Positions 61,477-64,000 of a stretch of 64,000 nt of DNA are shown piece by piece; the stretch's first letter is position 1; each line of letters opens with the position of its first letter. Origin of the DNA: Adineta vaga (Eukaryota > Rotifera); contig CP075495.1 of the NCBI GenBank assembly GCA_021613535.1, positions 9,796,001-9,860,000 on the forward strand, given 5' to 3'. The position numbers and the translations under genes were made by a program. The notes below the pieces were generated by a model. That model had not been told where the DNA came from. It was given only the letters and a program-made list of their open reading frames with translations, and did no database searches.

Positions 61477-62480
61477 TTATGACGTTGTTATTAAATTTTT
61501 AATACGGTGAATAGGTTTGAATCTTTGTAATGTGATAGGTTCACGACGATGTAAGGATTGTACAATATTTGTAAAAAGGACAAAATCAATGGTATCAATC
61601 GATTCATTTTTCATACAATCATTGGCAACTAGATCGAAAGATTCGATATGAATGATAATGATTTTGAATATTTATTATAATTAATATTTACTTTCAATAA
61701 TTCGTCGATGTGGTAAATGTAAATTTAAATAATCGATAGCATTTTTAAGTTCATCAATACGTAGATGACCATTTTGTTGTATATCAGCGTGATCAAATGC
61801 TAATTTGATTTCTTCACGTGTAAATTCATGTAATAATCGATGTTTCATTTCCTCTTTAAAAAAAAAGATTGAATATATTCATATTTGAAAGTATGGATAT
61901 TTCACTTTATACCAATATATTCTTCTAAAGATATTCGATCATCTTTATTCATATCGAATACTGAAATGATTTCTTTAATATCATATTCAGTTAATTCAAA
62001 TAAATAATTCAATGTCATTCGTATTTCATCTCGTGTTAGAAAATTATCTTGATCTTTATCAACTCGACGAAATGCATTATGTAATTCATGAAATTCTTCA
62101 ATTGTTAATATTTTCATATTACATTTGAGACATGATTGATGGACTAGTTGTAATGGAAATGATGATTGAACATTTGAAGAATTTGAATTCGGTGTTGAAA
62201 CAATACTATTATCAATATTCTTCTCAAATGATGGTCGATGATCAGATCCATTTTCCGATATATCATTACAAGTCATCAAACGAAAAAGCATCTCAGTCAT
62301 TTGTTCAGTGAGTAGTACAAGATATCGTTCAGGAACAAGTTCTCCAACTGAATATATACCATTCAATGAACTATTATTATCAACTATTGGTACATTGAAT
62401 TTTGTCTTTTTTTCTTCTTCTTCTTCTTCTGTTGCTGTTTGAGAATTAAATTTTTGTTGAAACAAAGATGAACAACCCAT
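61477..62480 (-). CDS. EF-hand calcium-binding protein, probably N-acylated
   Basis: Three exons: 62480-61913, 61853-61692, 61628-61477; 293 aa. The start MGCSS fits N-myristoylation at Gly2 with palmitoylation at Cys3, giving membrane attachment (inference). A Glu run (EEEEEEKK) and a low-complexity Asn/Ser linker lead to the EF-hand region: loops DKDQDNFLTRDE (141-152), DMNKDDRISLEE (176-187) and DIQQNGHLRIDE (213-224), all with acidic residues at positions 1, 3 or 12; a fourth, degenerate hand may follow (NESIDTIDFVLF). Overall like calmodulin-superfamily sensors; no enzyme domain seen. Not assigned to a named protein. Confidence 0.82.
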
Positions 62481-62592
62481 TTATCGACAGTTTACAAGAA
62501 ATCTATTTATAGCGCCTTTTCATTTATATTCTAATTTGAATTAAAAAGGATGTTAATGACTCAAATTATCCATGATGGAAAATGAATGACTA
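62481..62592 (-). promoter_or_regulatory. 112-nt intergenic spacer with TATA box (EF-hand gene)
   Basis: On the minus strand GCGCTATAAATAG places TATAAATA at 62511-62504, 31 nt upstream of the EF-hand ATG and about 80 nt after the LicD-gene stop. If used, it implies an almost leaderless mRNA. No AG acceptor of good quality lies between the TATA box and the ATG. Confidence 0.45.
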
Positions 62593-63789
62593 CTAAAGAG
62601 GACATTTTCTGTTTTCTTGTTTCAAATCAAAGACTAATTCATTTCGATATTTATCAAATCGAATAGAATGAATAGTATTGTTTTTATGATTGAACGATGA
62701 GATAAGTTGTTCAATACAGTACGTTTCAAAACAATTTCGTTGTACCCAAGGATAATATGAATACAGTTCATGTGGTCGTGCTTGACCACTTGTAAATGAC
62801 ATCGTCCGTTCATATTTATGTGAATAATTCTTTGCATAGTATAGTTTGTTCATTGTAGTCCATTGTTGCATTTCGAAAATAACTAATGGTTCTCGCGGAG
62901 CCTATGAATCACGTATACAGAAATAAAATTCTATCGAAAATATGTTACATACTGGTAACCAAATTCGACCAAAAGGACGCCATACAAGTGGAAAGACATC
63001 ATGTTTTGCCATTGAACAATTCGTAATCAAATCTTCATCATAATCTGTTCGCCATATATGAGTTGAATTTTCATAAAAATAAAACACATCAATATAAGGA
63101 TACGACCATTTTTCAATGCCTGCTTGAGGTGACCATGAAAAATAGATTTTATCATAATTTCCTAATGAATCAGTAACATTCATGATAGTAATAATATTTC
63201 GAAGTTCTTTTTGCAAAAACTTGTACATTCGATGTCGATTATAAATTGAAATACGTAAATCAACATCATCATCCCATGGTAAAAAATCATGATGAGTATA
63301 ACTACCTGAATTGAGCTAGAAGATGAAATATAATTGAATCTAGTTTTTACCTAGTAATGTTCCAGCTACCATTAGATATTCAATTTGATGTCGTCGAAAG
63401 AATTGATCAAGAATACTGAGTAATTCTGTGTATACGTAATGATCACATGGAGTTAATCGACGTGGTAGATTAGGAGATGATTGCCAAGTAGAATAACGAT
63501 AAGGAATTTCATTCGATTGTTGTCTAGTAGAATTTAAAAATATCGGTAATGTTAAACGAATGTTTTGTTGAGAAACTAAATTTAATTGTTCATTCATTTT
63601 TTCATTTTCAATTCGTTGGTGAACTTTAAAACAGAAATAATTCGTTTCATATGTATTGCTGAATGATGGTTCTATATGATCATATTGTCTTCTATTGATA
63701 TCACTACTTGTTGATGGAAATAAATAGAATAACACAGCAAAACTGAAACAAAACAATGCAAATAGAATCGAATCGATGCGTCGTAGCAT
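62593..63789 (-). CDS. LicD/fukutin-family phosphotransferase-like protein
   Basis: Golgi-type enzyme family that moves phospho-alditol or phosphocholine groups onto glycans (fukutin, FKRP, bacterial LicD). Three exons: 63789-63351, 63305-62953, 62901-62593; 366 aa. N-terminal type II anchor SILFALFCFSFAVLFYLFP (7-25). The LicD core is complete: LLSILDQFFRRHQIEYLMVAGTLLGS, then HHDFLPWDDDVDL (151-163) with the catalytic Asp triplet, then FSWSPQAG, YIDVFYFY and VFPLVWRPFGRIWLP. Acceptor for exon 2 set at CAG before 63305 since only this gives the family's GTLLGSxxHHD. The donor substrate is not predictable. The protein is close to FKRP/fukutin in layout but shorter. Confidence 0.83.
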
Positions 63790-64000
63790 TCTATTTCATA
63801 CAAAATATGTTGCTGAAAAAGTTGTATTTCATATTACAAAGTTATATGATAAATTATATACCGTCTTTTCTACACGTGGTTCTTATGTGATTGTTACGGA
63901 TGAATGCAAACGGCATGTACAAATGACCTTTCATGAAAAATAGAAACGAACAGTACGTATAATGATCTCAAAAAATATTGATATATGATAGTCTATATTT
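63790..64000. other. Window end, upstream of LicD gene
   Basis: 211 nt AT-rich sequence, promoter side of the LicD-family gene. No motif called; a TGACCT hexamer is present at about 63926. Confidence 0.4.

Noticed and set aside
63306-63319. CTAG acceptor at 63316-63319 for LicD exon 2
   Set aside because: It gives the wrong frame; the CAG acceptor before 63305 restores the family motif GTLLGSxxHHD.
1-64000. tRNA, rRNA, spliced-leader RNA, let-7-type miRNA, transposase or reverse transcriptase genes
   Set aside because: No matching motif or ORF was seen by eye; a covariance-model and repeat-library search would be needed to exclude small or decayed copies.

Overview
The window reads as nuclear DNA of a small, AT-rich invertebrate, most probably a bdelloid rotifer. 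The evidence is animal gene families split into many exons by GT-AG introns of mostly 50-65 nt, roughly 30% GC, short 5' leaders often starting just after an orphan 3' splice site (as expected for spliced-leader trans-splicing), a lineage-type expansion of odd nuclear receptors, and LicD/fukutin and GT31 enzymes. The species call is inference. I saw no rRNA, tRNA, CRISPR, prokaryotic gene or recognisable transposon ORF. All gene models were rebuilt by hand from exon reading frames and splice sites; every model below sums to a whole number of codons.

Left part (1-23 kb): the 3' end of a Dbl/MCF2-type RhoGEF (+), then 4 kb without genes, then four tandem nuclear-receptor genes (+; NR-A 7153-9311, NR-B 10840-13714, NR-C 17498-19873, NR-D 20897-22280). 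NR-A and NR-B share two almost identical tracts (introns included) separated by a diverged hinge/intron, the pattern left by gene conversion. All four have a first zinc finger of normal spacing but an unusual second finger.

Middle (23-39 kb): AAGAB (-), an adaptor-complex chaperone, carries a complete orphan GPCR gene (+) inside one intron. Two tandem, diverged ATG16L1 autophagy genes (+) follow, only 178 nt apart, then a C5orf34 homologue (+), an unassigned tail-to-tail ORF (-), and a biogenic-amine-type GPCR (-).

Right part (39-64 kb): a 12.7 kb gene-free, microsatellite-rich stretch lies between the divergent amine GPCR and a protocadherin-like cadherin (+, 51534-56066). Four minus-strand genes close the window: a tail-anchored coiled-coil protein, a GT31 galactosyltransferase-like enzyme, an EF-hand protein with an acylation-type N terminus, and a LicD/fukutin-family phosphotransferase, the last two only 112 nt apart.

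The genes are mostly functionally unrelated neighbours; the exceptions are the NR array and the ATG16L1 pair, both products of tandem duplication.
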